Assembly (NCBI GenBank): GCA_947095585.1
Contig: OX352763.1
Location: 16,417,462 to 16,481,461 of the forward strand
Source: Nephrocerus scutellatus
Lineage: Eukaryota; Arthropoda; Insecta; Diptera; Pipunculidae
Length of the DNA: 64,000 nt
Reading direction: 5' to 3'
Positions 45,067 to 57,455 of the stretch are shown piece by piece (position 1 is the stretch's first letter; the number at the start of each line of letters is the position of its first letter). Both the position numbers and the translations under genes were made by a program. The notes under the pieces are model-generated. The model saw only the letters and a program-made list of their open reading frames with translations. It ran no database searches and was not told the origin of the DNA.

Positions 45067-46762
45067 GCTCTCCCGCCCTTGTGCAGATGCAGAATTCCAA
45101 GCTAAATGTAGATTTATTGTAGATTTTGTGGAAAATAAAAAGGAATACATATTTCCAAACTTTACCAAAGTACGCAATGCAGCATGATTGAAGTGCAAAA
45201 TTCACAAGCAAATAGCGATTCGAATATAGGGTATTTTGTCTTACAATTATGACTATTGCGAGGCACTCTGTGTCTGTGCCTGCCTGTGTGCTTGGTTAAA
45301 CGTGAAACGATATGCCACATTAAAACGTGGCAGAACGAAAAAGACGTAAAAACTCCCATTGCATTGCACGTTCTGCTCGATCACGCGCAGAATAGAAAAA
45401 AAGTACATCTTTGCGAATTCTAAGTAAATTGTCTAAAATAAAAAAACATTTTCGCATTTGCTCGCTGCTGTGTTCTAGAGATTCAAGAAATATGTGTTCG
45501 GAGTGAATCTCAAGCGGCTGTTGTTGCTGTGGTATGGTGTGCTGTGGCGGCATCACCTCGCACCGCACTCATCTTTTGGCATCAAAACTGTGGCTATGCA
45601 ACTAGTTGTTTACATTGCTCAGCCAGATACACACAACGGGTCAATGAACTGCAAATACAACACAACTGTGCCAGTTGTAATTTAGGAATCTCCGTGGTGA
45701 CTACCAATTTCGTAGCGAATTTATCTTGACTTTGGACTACGTCGCCGCCTTACAGTACTTACAGTCTTGATATGAATGCAAAACGAACTCTCCTTCTCTC
45801 TTCGATACGCTAGAACAGTTAAGCCGCACCGGTGCTCGGTGCATAGCCGTGAAAAATCACTTGACACCTACGCCACGAGTAGCTGCATTGATTCTAGGTC
45901 TACATACATGCATTTATGAACTCGCATAGCGAGTTTATTGCTTGGTTGAAATTCATGGAATCATATTGTGGATTGATTACCGAGTAAACTCTTGAAAATG
46001 AATCATTAGATCCGATTGTTTGGTTTGCAGCACAAGTTAATAGCCGCCAAGCACAAAGCAGCAATTCTGTTTAACTTCAGCGTTTATCTACATCTGCATT
46101 TCACTATAAGTATTTTTTTTTAAATTTTGTAAAATCACTCGTCACATCATGCGTTAAATTTCTTTGTTCCAGTTTTAAGAAAAAAAGGTGTGTTCTTGAC
46201 TTTTTCAGTTTCAAATATGTATTTCCGTTGTGTTCTTTCCACCAGAATATTCCTATATCGTAATCGTACATCTTGTGGCGGTGGGTTAATTAACCAAAAC
46301 AAGTCGTCATCCTGAGCGCTTGAAGAAGGTGCGCACGATCTATTTTGGTATTTTTATAGGTTTGCTTTTTATGTTTCCTATGTTTTGAATATTCTTTTAA
46401 CATTGGGATATGGAATTCCTGTATGGCGGCGGTCTTTTTAATGACTACCAGCGCATTAGCTGTCGCTATGCGTTTGTTGTATTTTTTTTTATAATTTTTG
46501 ATATATTTTTCCATTTCATTTTTAAAAAGTTGTATTCTTGTGTAATATTTGTTTACTGCGGATATGTATACCTGCGGGCTTTATATTTGTGCGTTTTTGA
46601 AATAGTTTTGACTTAAAGTTCATAGATGGTAATACAATTGAGCAAGAGAAGAATAACTATGGCTATAGCATTGTGGCACCATTTGGTGGATTAAGACCTT
46701 TTGATAAATTCAAGAAAATTCACAACTTGACGACGAAGGCTAATATAGATACGAGTACTTAT
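45067..46762. other. gene-free spacer
   Basis: Short frames (45162-45359, 45320-45568, 45494-45729, 46290-46514) have no domain or splice partners. At 45480-45900 composition is less AT-rich than the surroundings, but no gene was found. Confidence 0.45.
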
Positions 46763-47240
46763 ATTATTTTCATCATCGTCATCATCATCATCATATTTGA
46801 CTCTACAACCGCTGTCCGGTCGTGGCTTCCCGAAAAAAATTCCTCTATACCGGTCCCAATTTCGAGCCGAATTCATGCCTAACAATTATCCGTAAGACTT
46901 TTCTCTCGAACGCGACAGATCAGCACCAATGCTAAGCACCCAATTTATATGATGTCGATGTGTGGGATGCAGGGTATCAGCTAGCTGCTGTGCAGCTCGA
47001 GCTCTATACAGTGACCGTACGTTCCATGAGAAAATTCTTAAATCGTTTAGGAGTTTTCGTTGCCGTGGTCGTCGTCGTTCATCAGGTATCCAAGGCTGAT
47101 TTGGGGTTCCGTAATATGGATTTTTTACGGGCGATGTTATGGCCTCGCGCCAACCTTACTTTGAAGGGACTAGCCCGATCATTTCGCTTTTTGTATTGGA
47201 GGAAAATTACCAGCGGGCATCACGTGAAGGTTTGATCGCA
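46763..47240 (-). mobile_element. RTE-like LINE, start joined to end, GATGAT tail
   Basis: Minus strand: the start of the endonuclease (IFSWNVRSLYRARAAQQLAD, where the family has TWNVRSLYRAG) at about 47060-46965, joined directly to the 3' end (about 46935-46790: TGGGTGCTTAGCATTGGTGC, then GGTTGTAGAGTCAAATATGA) with a tail of GATGATGATGATGACGATGA. So nearly the whole coding region has been deleted. Third copy of the family at 40803 and 51935. Confidence 0.65.
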
Positions 47241-48396
47241 CTTCCACCAGTCGAGATAGTTACACATTCATTTCTGATCTGTGCTATTCGCACTACTCTG
47301 CTGATGGCTGACCGCCTCCATTTTATCTTATGGGCAATAAATGTCTACAAACTGATCCCATGTGTTATAAATATCTGAACTATAAACATTTTGTCCAGAT
47401 AGACTTCTATTAAAGTTTTATTTTTACAGATATAGAATATAATGTTTTATTTACAATCAGACTGTCTAAGCTTCGTTAGCTTAGATTCATTTGATGAGCA
47501 TCATACATGCATATAATATGTAATCGATTCAAAATTAAATCGATAAATTTGTGGGATATCGTATTTAATGAATACAGAGATCACCAGAATAGAGATCACA
47601 AAAAAGTGAAATAAACACCATGAAGCACAATAATCATCAAAGCAGTTGTGACCTAGATCCGAGACAAGAATTAATTGAATGCACTAACATTAAAACGAGC
47701 AAATGGAGTTGCAATCCAGCCACCAAGTAATTGAATGAAAATGAAAATGAAATAAATGCATCGAACATTGAACCGCATTCGGTTTGATGCTTCTTATGCA
47801 ATTGTATTATATCTCTTAAACTCTCTCAACGGTTGTACATATCCCAAATGAAGACAAAAAATTCAAAATATGTTTAATTGATGAATACGCGGATAGATGC
47901 CATTAAAGCTACGCTGTCAAACAAAAAAACAAAAGCAAAAAAGGCCAATGAGCAACCCGATTGAGTTTTTTCTGCGTGGCAGCTGCTTGCATTTGTGGTT
48001 ATAAAGATACAAACGACATCACGTGGTCATATACATTGGAGAATAAAAATTCGTAAACCATCCATATCAATGCTCCAGTTTTTGCCCATTGGTTTTCAGA
48101 AGCTTATATAGGCATCTTTTCTTCCTTTTTTTTTAATTCTCTACATTATTTCCTCGTCCAGATGTCTTTGTTTGTTTGTTTGTCCCAAAATCATGTGAAC
48201 AATTGTTTATCCACTTCCTAAAACCTGATTTCATTCAAATTTTGTACACATTTTAGAATTTACCTAAAAAAATTAATTTCTATAGTTTGGTGTTTTCTAT
48301 ATGCACTAGTATCTACAAGAAGCGTGAGAAATAGTTTTCTGACGAAGATTTAAATCTTTTAAAAATTGTGACTCATACTTCATTTGTTTTTTAATT
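47241..48396. other. gene-free AT-rich spacer
   Basis: No gene. TGTTTGTTTGTTTGTCC at about 48167-48184 and the following CATTCAAATTTTGTACACAT resemble the leader of the CGGAGATA-type repeat. Otherwise nothing. Confidence 0.4.
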
Positions 48397-49873
48397 ACAC
48401 TGCGGTTCACTAGATTAGAAGCAGGCAATTTTGAGAATTTTGCAAAAAAGAAAGGCTTTGCCCTATTTTTGTTTTAAAGAATTGGTAAAAATAAATTGTT
48501 TGACATAGTCAGAGAAGATAAAAATAGATGTTTCCCAATCGAAAGGCTTGTCTAAGTGTGCTATTGCTTGCAAGATCAATCAGAGTGCTGTTAGCAATTA
48601 TTTAAAGGATCCAAAAATGTATGGGAAAATTAGAAAGGAAATGTTTCTACGGCCCTAACAGCAATGGAAAAACGAAAAATTGTCAGACTAGCCTTCAATT
48701 CAGCTGTTCCGAAAGCTAAAATCAGATAAGCCGCTGGTTTTACTGCTTCGTCGTATTATTCGTAGTGCCAAACATCTCAAGCGACTAAAGATAAATATAA
48801 AAAACCACCAATTAATGCTTCGCGAAGGATTCTAAGCTTACAATTCGCCTCATGACCTGGGATGTGCAACAAGGAGCAAGTATGAATTACTGGAAGTTCG
48901 AAAAACTGACGAAAAAAACTTCAGTTTATTTCTGTTACTTTTACTTCTACGATCAAAGAAAAGAGGAGCTCTTTTTAAAACGCTATCATAGCAGAGAAGG
49001 AGGCGTAATGGTTTGGGCTGCAATATCTTATTATGGCACCATTGACATTGACAGGAAATATAGCTACAAAGCGATGCTGGAATACGCTTTTCCGAAAATC
49101 CACGATTTCTTTGGACCACTTGATATTGATATTTCAACACGACAACACGACATATGAGGATTATGAATAAAATTAAAATAAAAAATCAATTTTCTCAAAA
49201 CAAAAATAGAAGTTTTTCCTTCATTTGTAAGGTGCTTCTAATTAGGAAAATGATTTCGCGAAGGATTCTAAGCTTACAATTCGCCTCATGACCTGGGATT
49301 TGCAACAAGGAGCAAGTATGAATTACTGGAAGTTCGAAAAACTGACGAAAAAAACTTCAGTTTATTGCTGTTACTTTTACTTCTACGATCAAAGAAAAGA
49401 GGAGCTCTTTTTAAAACGCTATCATAGCAGAGAAGGAGGCGTAATGGTTTGGGCTGCAATATTTTATTATGGCACCATTGACATTGACAGGAAATATAGC
49501 TACAAAGCGATGCTGGAATACGCTTTTCCGAAAATCCACGATTTCTTTGGACCACTTGATATTGATATTTCAACACGACATATGAGGATTATGAATAAAA
49601 TTAAAATAAAAAATCAATTTTCTCAAAACAAAAATAGAATTTTTTCCTTCATTTGTAAGGTGCTTCTAATTAGGAAAATGATTTAAATGCATCCCATTCT
49701 GATTCATTTTGGTAAAAAGGTCTCTTTATGTACTGTTATCTTGTTCGGGATATTTTTAAAACTTGATTTTGTATTAACCACAAACTACATTAAATTTTAG
49801 AATCATTTAGTTTTCCTTTCCTGACATATAACTGGAAAAAAATCATGTGCTTCTAATCTAATGAATCGCAGTG
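48397..49873 (+). mobile_element. Tc1-like DNA transposon with both ends, transposase broken and duplicated
   Basis: Left end CACTGCGGTTCACTAGATTA plus GAAGCA (48397) and the inverted right end CACTGCGATTCATTAGATTA plus GAAGCA (49873) match. TA flanks both (48395-48396, 49874-49875). The transposase is read in pieces: KRKIVRLAFNSAVPKAKI, then the frame 48852-49157 with MTWDVQQGASMNYWKFEK-like text out of frame and KRYHSREGGVMVWAAISYYG, TIDIDRKYSYKAMLEYAFPK. The block GGVMVWAAISYYG is the usual Tc1 MVWG-type motif before the second catalytic Asp. Stops near 48590 and 48726 and frameshifts kill it. A relative is at 44341-45066. Confidence 0.9.
48821..49690. repeat. 436 bp tandem duplication inside the Tc1-like element
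   Basis: GCTTCGCGAAGGATTCTAAG-like text starts at 48820 and 49255, and the two copies run almost identically for about 430 bp (GGGATGTGCAAC versus GGGATTTGCAAC; TTATTTCTGTTACT versus TTATTGCTGTTACT; ATATCTTATT versus ATATTTTATT; an extra ACAAC in the first). Few differences mean the duplication is much younger than the frame breaks. Confidence 0.92.
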
Positions 49874-49889
49874 TATCTTCACCCGCAAA

Positions 49890-50680
49890 GTTTTTATTGC
49901 GAGCCCGAAGGGCGGAGCCTATATTCAGGGGACATGGACATTTTTCAGCGAACGTGTGTACATTTGTACGTTTGTTTGTCGTGTCGTATATCTCGGCTTC
50001 TACCAGTCAAAATTTGATTTAAAATAAAATAAAAAAATGTTTTAAAATAATTGGCTAGCGCTCGGCTTGCGATGGCGAAATTTTTTCATTCATAAGGGTT
50101 ACTACCCCTGAGAAAACTGAAGAAAACTCAATCTACGCATCGCTCTCGATTTTTTTTTAACCTAAACGTTTGCAAAGTAAAATGTGGGGTTTTCAGTCTA
50201 TTTCAGATATCGCTTATGACTGAATGACCTATCGCTTATGAATGAAAGACATACATTTACCGTTGCATACTATTAGGCTTCAAAGATAAATTAGTCTTTA
50301 GACTGAATTACAGCTATGCGATGTTAATATAGAGAATTTAATAAAAACAAAAATTCTTCATGTAAAATCTCTAATAACCAAAAGTGAACTGAATTCCACT
50401 ATAAATGCTGAAAAGCACATCGAAGCAGTAAGTCATTATATCCGTCAATGATCTGACGCCGGAAAAAAAAATTAATTTGTATATGAGTCCCCCGACCCCG
50501 CGACCCGATTACTCTCAAATTTTTATATAAAGTATTGTCACCGGAAATATACATGTGTGCATAATTTCAATAAAATCGGGTTTTGGGAAGTGGGTTAAAA
50601 ATTGATCAGAAGATCTCACCCGCCAGCCAGCCAGCCAGTCCGGCAGCCACGGGCATGCGAAGTTAATATAGAGAATTGAA
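49890..50680 (+). repeat. dispersed repeats ending GTTAATATAGAGAATT
   Basis: 49890-50000 holds TTGCGAGCCCGAAGGGCGGA, CATGGACATTTTTCAGCGAA and a TGTTTGTCGTGTCGTATATC stretch. At 50323-50340 GATGTTAATATAGAGAATTT appears, and at 50655-50676 GCGAAGTTAATATAGAGAAT. 50460-50640 is a copy of the CGGAGATA-type repeat (CACCGGAAATATACATGTGT, AATAAAATCGGGTTTTGGGA) ending in a CCAGCCAGCCAGCCAG run. Non-coding. Confidence 0.55.
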
Positions 50681-51934
50681 AAAATAACTGATGAAGTTCT
50701 AGCTTATTTTGTATCCGTTAACATTTCCCTTTACTGTGTTTATTATCAAACCATTGAGCGCATGTAATTACGCAGAAATATACTCGAATGCTATACAGCA
50801 CGTCAGCAAGTTTGGTTAAATAATTCTCAATTTTATATTTGCGAAAAAAAATTAAGATAGTTGTTGATAGTTGTGGTGTTGACGACGAGTCACATCAATC
50901 AATCAAATCCACGCTTAATGCAAGGAAAACATCGCCGTGATCGTCGATAATTTGCTTTTGAGAGCCTCTATTCGGTGTTGAGGTGGGAACCCGTTTTACC
51001 GCGGCAATCAATGTGCCACACGGTAGCTTAATGTGCACATTTATTCAGCATTGCAAAACGAAAATTTGTTACGAGTGCAGGTCACGTTCAGGCAGCGTCC
51101 AACTAACCCGCCAACTTCCAAGTAAGTTAGCAAGCAAGCACGCGTAGACACCTCTCCAACTATTCGATTAGAAAGTTTCCATAGATTCTGCAACACACCC
51201 TGTAGATTATGTAGGTACTAACTAGGAAGCCTTCTTTCTAAGTGACTAGCGACTAACGACAAGTGAATGCAACGAACCCGCGAATACCTGTCGGCCGACT
51301 GATTGCAGCAGTGTTGTTTTTGTTGTTGTTGGCGTTCAGATATTTCTGATTGCTTCTGATTGATTCGCGTGCGTTTACTAATTATTTTGTATCTTATATG
51401 GAATTACCTGGCGCACGTTTATCATTTTCCCTTTCGTTCTACAGTGAGTGAATGAGTGGTTGGTCTCTCTTGTTGATATATAGGGAATAACTTAAAGTGT
51501 TTTCAAGTTTCAACATTTCCAACGTAGCTGCAGGTTTCATGTTATTTATTATTGTCCAGCATTCACAACAAAAATCGTCACTTGTTATTCGTTTGCTTGC
51601 GAGCACTCGTGTTTAGCTATTTCACACGTTTGCGCATTAGCTCTGCAAGAATTGCATGCTACAAATAAAAATGCCACTCGCTCATCAGTTGGATATTATT
51701 TAAATTTATGTGTTAGTGGGTTGCGTGCGACAAGATCACTTTAGGAGATTGCATTAAATGCGCGCGCACAATTTCGTATTATTATGCGCATGCGACACGA
51801 CTGTCGATCTGTCAATCAATATAAATAATTTTTAATGAATATGAATAACTTTATTTTAAGTAATTAAAGGTGTTTTTGTTTTATATTTTATATCACAATG
51901 ATTTGGTTAAACACATTATATTAGACTCCCCAGT
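50681..51934. other. gene-free region
   Basis: Mixed-composition DNA. 50880-51330 is less AT-rich than the flanks and could hold leader or regulatory sequence, but no exon could be supported. GTTGTTTTTGTTGTTGTTGG lies near 51312. Confidence 0.4.
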
Positions 51935-52840
51935 TCCCATTCATCATCATATAATATTTGGCTCTACAGTCGAGGTCAGGTCCTGGCCTCCCACAAAAAG
52001 TCTCTCCACGGGTCCCGATTTTGAGCCGATGTCATCTAGTTTTAAATCACTAAACTCTGGGCGTCCTGGTCTATGCCATGCTTCCAGCGTAGGCTTGGCC
52101 GACCGCTCTGTCGTGTTCTATAAATCCTACCGCAAAGGACTTTCCGAGCAGGATCCTCTTCGCTCATGCGAGCCCACCGGACCCTACCGAGCTTAGTTCT
52201 CTTCACGATGTCGACATCGCGGTAACGCTTGTAGATCTCATATCTCGGGGCCAACAATTCTCCGTGAGACTTTTCTCTCGAAAGCGGCTAAGAGGTCAGA
52301 ATGCTTTTTGCTAAACACCCAAGTGTCGAATTCATATAGAAGTACTGGTATGACCATTGTCTTATATACCAGCAGCTTGGATGTTATGGTTAAGTTCCTG
52401 GATTAGCTTCTTCCTCCCGTACTTGCACTATTATTTCCTGAATTGCTTGGTGTAATGTAGGGCCTCCTATTTTAATCAGCCGATTTATCGCTCTGCTAAC
52501 TTCGTCTATGCTTGTCCGGCAGCACAGTATGGTCTTCGGTCATTGGTGGTCAGTTAGCTGGCCATTTAGTAACTCATGAAAGTGCTCTTCCCATCGCTCT
52601 AAGATGCCTTTGAGATCGGCGATCAGATAACCCTCTTTGTCCTTGCAGTATGTTCAACGCGGTGTATATTGCGTCATACCGTGGACTCTTTGGTAGAAGA
52701 TCCACGTCTGGTGCGGTCCTCGCTCTCTATACTGTTCTAGTTCACGGACGAGATTCTTCTCCCATGCTGCTTTCTTTCGCCGGTGAACTGTTTTTTCATA
52801 TCTTCTGAGGTCTTTATATTCATCTTCGCGTTCGTACCGT
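51935..52840 (-). mobile_element. RTE-like LINE relic, internally deleted
   Basis: Minus strand, from 52800: the linker (RERGPHQTWIFYQRVHGMTQ-like, CKDKEGYLIADLKGILERWE), SIDEVSRAINR, then a frame jump to the C-terminal end (frame 52257-52042): EIYKRYRDVDIVKRTKLGRV, RWARMSEEDPARKVLCGRIY and SGRPSLRWKHGIDQDAQSL, the typical RTE-like tail. It ends GACTGTAGAGCCAAATATTA followed by ATGATGATGAATG (about 51940). Same family and similar deletion as 40803-41680. Confidence 0.75.
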
Positions 52841-53607
52841 CATCATATTTGGGTTGGGGTGGCGGTCTATCAACACGTGGACTATCTGATTGTGAGTGGC
52901 TATATCAGGAGATACCCAGGTGGCTTTGTGGATATTTTTACGCGCAAACCTTCTACACTTTGATTTCGTCTTATATATTTCTTTTCATACGATAATTGTA
53001 TCGTGTATTCGCCGCTACAGTCTTTACCACTTAATAGAATGTGCTCTACTTTTAACACTCATTTTTATGACCTGCTAAAATTACTGCTGTTAATGGATAT
53101 CATTACTTGTAATTAAAAATCGATTGTCATAGAAATCATTCTGTGTGGAGATTTTGTCCACACTATAAGTAAGAGAAACCCGCAGCTTGAATTCTTTGCC
53201 GAATTGTGTAACTATGTCATATACGCTTAAATAAGAATGTCAATCTCGTAAGAATGCAGTACGAACGAAGAAATCTAATTTTGAAATGATAGCAACAACA
53301 TTATTTTCTATTCCCTTGCAAATATTTGTAGATTTTAACAAATTTTAACAAAGTTTAAACAAATTAAAATTCTTGCGAATTTCTTACATATTGATTACTA
53401 CCATGTGCGGATTTAGCTTCTATGAAACTCCACCTTGATTAGGACAATAAAGTCCTTCTTCTACGTTTTATGCTGGTACATGTAGTAATTCTATCACAAA
53501 TTTGCACATGTGCTAAAAATTCACGCTCGTATACACATTACCAGCATCTCAGCATTAACATAAATTGGCTGGCTACAAATATTTTCACTCGATATAATTA
53601 TTTCAAG

Positions 53608-53637
53608 CATCCATCCATCCATCCATCCATCCATCCA
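53608..53637 (+). repeat. CATC microsatellite
   Basis: Seven perfect CATC units. An approximate inverse GATG tract lies about 210 bp downstream (53849-53878), so the two could pair. Confidence 0.9.
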
Positions 53638-53848
53638 ACAAACCATCCTTTGATGGCTTCCATAATAAGCAAGCAGACAACACTTTACACTTCCCACATG
53701 TGTCCGCCGCTGACTCTTACTTCATCACTTCAACCAATTCCTGCACTTGAAGCGCATGTATCTACATGAGTATATAATTGCGACTTTGCGCGCAAAATTC
53801 ATTCTGTCCTTATGCAATAAACCGACCAACGACAGTGGCCCCTTTGTG

Positions 53849-53878
53849 AATGAATGGATGGATGGATGCATGGATGGG
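53849..53878 (+). repeat. GGAT/GATG microsatellite, imperfect
   Basis: AATGAATGGATGGATGGATG followed by CATGGATGGG: an inverted partner of the CATC tract at 53608-53637. Confidence 0.85.
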
Positions 53879-54315
53879 AAATATTTGCGGATTACAGAGC
53901 ACGAATGAGAAATAACACGTAACCACTCTTCCAGGCTAGAGAGAGAGGCGATCCACTGCCACTTTATCGAGTTGAATACATATCGACATTGTTATGTATT
54001 ATAATATACCTAAATACTTCTTTCAAGCGGCAAAAGAGAAAGGAATTTCTGGTAGGTTCTAGTAACTTCAAGGATTATGTGGACACATTAATGTATCTTC
54101 TGTTGATAGTTTCGCAAGTGCACACATACTTTTTATGTTCTCGTATGAATAACTCTGCAAAATGCTGTCTTGCTGAAACAAAGATTTTTGCTTAAAAGAA
54201 TTTATTACTGAGCTTCATAAATATTAAAACCGTATAAAGTTTATTGCAAAACAAGTTAAGAAAAGTGATGATTTGCAAACAAACTTTGTTTGTGGCCACG
54301 AGAGAAGAAAAATCC

Positions 54316-54697
54316 ATACTAATATTATAAATGTGAAAGTAACTTTGTCTGTCTGTCCTTACCTTCAGTTAAACGGCTGGACCGATTTGGCTCATTTTTA
54401 ATAAATTTTTTTGTAATAGTCTGGGAATGATTATTGGAACCTGAAAAATTTTAAAATTCGGGAAAAACTTGAAAAATTCGAGAAAACTGAAAAAATTCCG
54501 TTTTCCATGGGATTTATGTATTAACTCGCGACCATTACTCACGATTCGAACACGTTATAGGCTACAATTTTGGGTCAATGGTGGGTAAATGGGGGTGGGG
54601 CTCAACTGTGTGCGGTGGTTTCAGTGGGGGAGCGGTCAGTTTGGTTGGGTCAGTAGGGTGTGAGGTACAGCCAGACAACGCCTGTTATTTTAGCTTT
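54316..54697 (+). mobile_element. Helitron-like element, second leader type
   Basis: Begins TCCATACTAATATTATAAAT with a GTGAAAGTAACTTTGTCTGT leader and ends CAGCCAGACAACGCCTGTTA then TTTTAGCTTTT. Internal GGTTTCAGTGGGGGAGCGGT and GGGTCAGTAGGG are the same minisatellite core as in 9632-9947. Non-coding. The 3' CTAG is changed (AGCTTT), so the end is less certain. Confidence 0.6.
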
Positions 54698-54845
54698 TGG
54701 TGGGTCTATACGGTGTTTTAGGTGGTGTCTTGATTTGTAAGTTCTCTAATTTATATATTTTGTAAAATTTATAATATATAATTTATAATTTATAAATACA
54801 TATATAGATTACTTGTATCCCTGGCGTAATTATTATAAAAATAAT
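54698..54845. other. AT-rich spacer
   Basis: Short AT-rich stretch with TTTATAATTTATAAAT-type runs between the Helitron-like element and a SINE. Confidence 0.4.
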
Positions 54846-55103
54846 AGGCGCGATAGACCGTTGCGGTCCAGGTGCATTTATATTTTTCACACAAATGGAA
54901 GGGACCTACAATTTAATGCCGTAACCGAACGGCTAATTTGAGAAGCATTCCGTGACAAGTTATTACTCTCGGACGTTTGTCAGACATCCGCGAGAAGCGG
55001 GACAACGTGAAAAATACTTTTTGGTGTTACTAGGATTCGAACCACGAACCTCCTGCTCAGCAGCCATGCAGTTATCCACCAAGCCACGGCGCCCACTGGC
55101 CTA
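54846..55103 (-). mobile_element. tRNA-derived SINE, minus orientation
   Basis: Minus strand: GTGGGCGCCGTGGCTTGGTG head (A box), B box GGTTCGAATCCTAG, AACACCAAAAAGTATTTTTC, GTTGTCCCGCTTCTCGCGGA, CGTCCGAGAGTAATAACTTG, TTAAATTGTAGGTCCCTTCC, CGCAACGGTCTATCGCGCC and a TTATTTTTATAATAATT tail. About 258 bp, full length by comparison with the other copies. Confidence 0.85.
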
Positions 55104-56826
55104 ATTATTAGCAAGTTTTAATGTTTGTTGGTCAAATGTTTTCATTCATTCATTTTATCAGTTGGCAAAATTTGAATTGTAAGATATAAGCTCCGATCTT
55201 AGCAGCTTTAGGTTGTCAAAATGGGATTTGTTCGATCTTAAAAGCGTTCTGAATATTGTTGTTGTTTAGTTGAACACTCAGATTATAAAGCAGCTAGCGT
55301 CACTGATCAGAAACTTTTCGGATCTCTTCTAGGTTCGCCCCGTGTTAGCTTTTGTTTTATTAAATTCTCTATATTAACTTCGCGTGGGTATGGATCTGTT
55401 CTGTCGTGCTGTCGTTTGTTCTTCCCAAAGCTTGATTTAATTAAAATTCTGCATATTCGGGTCTGGGGCTCCCAAACAAAATGTTTAAGATTCATGCCAT
55501 ATTGCGGCATCTGATCACGCCATATTATAATGACTGTGACCGAAATGGGAGCCTATAACCTACCTCCTGTAAAAATATAACCTTTAACCTTCCTCCACCC
55601 TCCAATAATATACTTGGAAAATGTCATCAAAATCGGTTTGTAAATGTGGTTGATATAAACATTTTACAGGGGGACCTGATACAAAACAAGTCCATACGAT
55701 CCTCAAATTTATAATAATATGCATAAAGCTGTCTAGGATACCGCTGCATAGTGACTCGTGACTCTTGAAAATTGTTTAAAAGCAGAGTTTGAAAGTTTAC
55801 AATTTTGATATGAACACATTTAGTTTTATCAAAGAATTTACCTATTCTACAGGCACTAATACTTATTAAAAAGTCTCTTAATATTACCCCACATATACTT
55901 ACTAAAATAATATCTTTCATCACCCCTACCAATTACAAGTGAACTCATAATAAACTCGAACTCTGCAAAACCAGAGGTACATCAGGTACACGAGTAGATG
56001 CCCCCTTTTATGTGTTAAAAACCCACACAATAACACTTGGTTTATTGCAAATTCATCACTGCCATATATGCATTTTTAAATAAAGGACATTATAAGTGAA
56101 AGAAGCATAAAATAAAACTCTAAACTAGGCGCGTAATCACAAAAAATAATGCATACAAAAGCGACAAAGAAGGCAAATGAAAGCACTTTTTAGTTTTCTC
56201 CAAGTACTTATCCACCTACACAGGCAACGTCACCGCAAGCTTTACTGCAACACACTTTGCGGTTTTTCTTATTTCAATATACTCGTATGTTTCGATATAT
56301 GTTTTAGAAGAAATAATAATGAACATGTAAAAGACTCAACTAACCACGCAGCAACACTGCCACTTGAGTGAGGGAATAAGCGTTGCGTCGTCTAGCAGTC
56401 ATTCATCGTGTTGTTGTATACCAGTTTCTTATATAAGTATTGCTATAGACATAATTTGGGTGTTTTCCAAGTAAGGTACCTTAAGTCTTGAGTGGCTAAC
56501 ACACTTGGCTCTTTTCTTCTTAAGCCTCTGTACGTCTTGTTAGAACAATGCTCGCATTAATTACCTTCACCCATGTCGCACCTTGTTGGTTGTTGTGAGA
56601 AAAAGGCTTGTGTTAAGTATTTGTTTTTATTGGTAATTGATTAATTCAGTAAGCATTCATCTATCAACATTATAGACAGAGGCGTTAATTGGTAATTATT
56701 AAAAGTTGAACGAAATCATTGATTGAAATTGTTCATTTATTGTATTAATGTTTCAAAGAAGGTATTCATGTACTTCTTTAAATTTGAACACTTAAGAAAG
56801 TCAGACTATTTTAAAAACTTATATAT
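55104..56826. other. gene-free spacer with a LINE-like or repeat end at about 55340-55400
   Basis: On the minus strand at about 55372-55382 the words GAAGTTAATATAGAGAATTT recur (also at 50323, 50655 and 58558). No coding exon found; the frames 55307-55510, 55627-55932 and 56177-56371 show no domain. Confidence 0.45.
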
Positions 56827-57451
56827 TGTTACGAAATTTAGGTTTGCGAGTTCGTAAAGGATTTTTACAAATAAAGTACAACACAATTTTATTAATTTTT
56901 AAATTACAACTTTATTAAACAAACAGTAAGAATAACAAAAGTTCACAAATTTATACTGGTGATAACTTTAATGTACACAAAAACACTTATTACAACAACA
57001 CTTGTATACCACTATAGTTCTCTTAGGTGGTAGGAGTACTTTTACGACTTGTCTGATTGAATTTAAAACAATGAATGAATCCTCTGCAGCGAACTCCACC
57101 TTTTATACTCATTGAAAAGTTTACAGAAACATCCAATCTTATAAACAGAAATATCCAGAAAATAGTGGCAACTTTCCTTATTTAGAACTAACCATACTCT
57201 TATTTACTAAGTGATCTTCTAAAAAAAAAACCGCACAAACCTAAACCTACTACACATTTTTGACCAGTACATATAATTATTTAAACTTTTAGTCGATTAC
57301 ATTTCAAATAATCTAATAAATCTTACAGCCTGCTATTCAAAAGTGCTTAGTTCTAATTCAGTGCTTATTTTTAGTATTCGTACATTGAACATTGCGATTT
57401 ATATTAGAATTCGATGTCCTTTATCTGCGCTACTAACTACTTTTCGTAACA
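56827..57451 (-). mobile_element. solo LTR of a retrotransposon
   Basis: Starts TGTTACGAAATTTAGG and ends CTACTTTTCGTAACA, with matching inverted ends TGTTACGAAA/TTTCGTAACA and TG...CA. ATAT flanks both sides (56823-56826, 57452-57455), a 4 bp target duplication. On the minus strand a TATA box (GAGTATAAAAGG, about 57100-57110) is followed by a likely start region and later AATAAA (56911-56916), the order U3-R-U5 of an LTR, so the element lay on the minus strand. It is 625 bp; no gag or pol in the window. Solo LTRs form by recombination between two LTRs. Confidence 0.85.
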
Positions 57452-57455
57452 ATAT

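Larger units (their letters stand above)
52841..54315. other. gene-free region with paired tetranucleotide repeats
   Basis: No gene. The CATC and GATG tracts are listed separately. The frame at 53470-53769 covers the CATC run and is not convincing as a gene. Confidence 0.45.

Noticed and set aside
45494..45729. Overlapping plus-strand frames of 63 and 66 codons
   Set aside because: No recognisable family and no splice partners; both frames open by chance in less AT-rich DNA.
53470..53769. 99-codon plus-strand frame
   Set aside because: Contains the CATC microsatellite (IHPSIHPSIHP); no domain or splice context.
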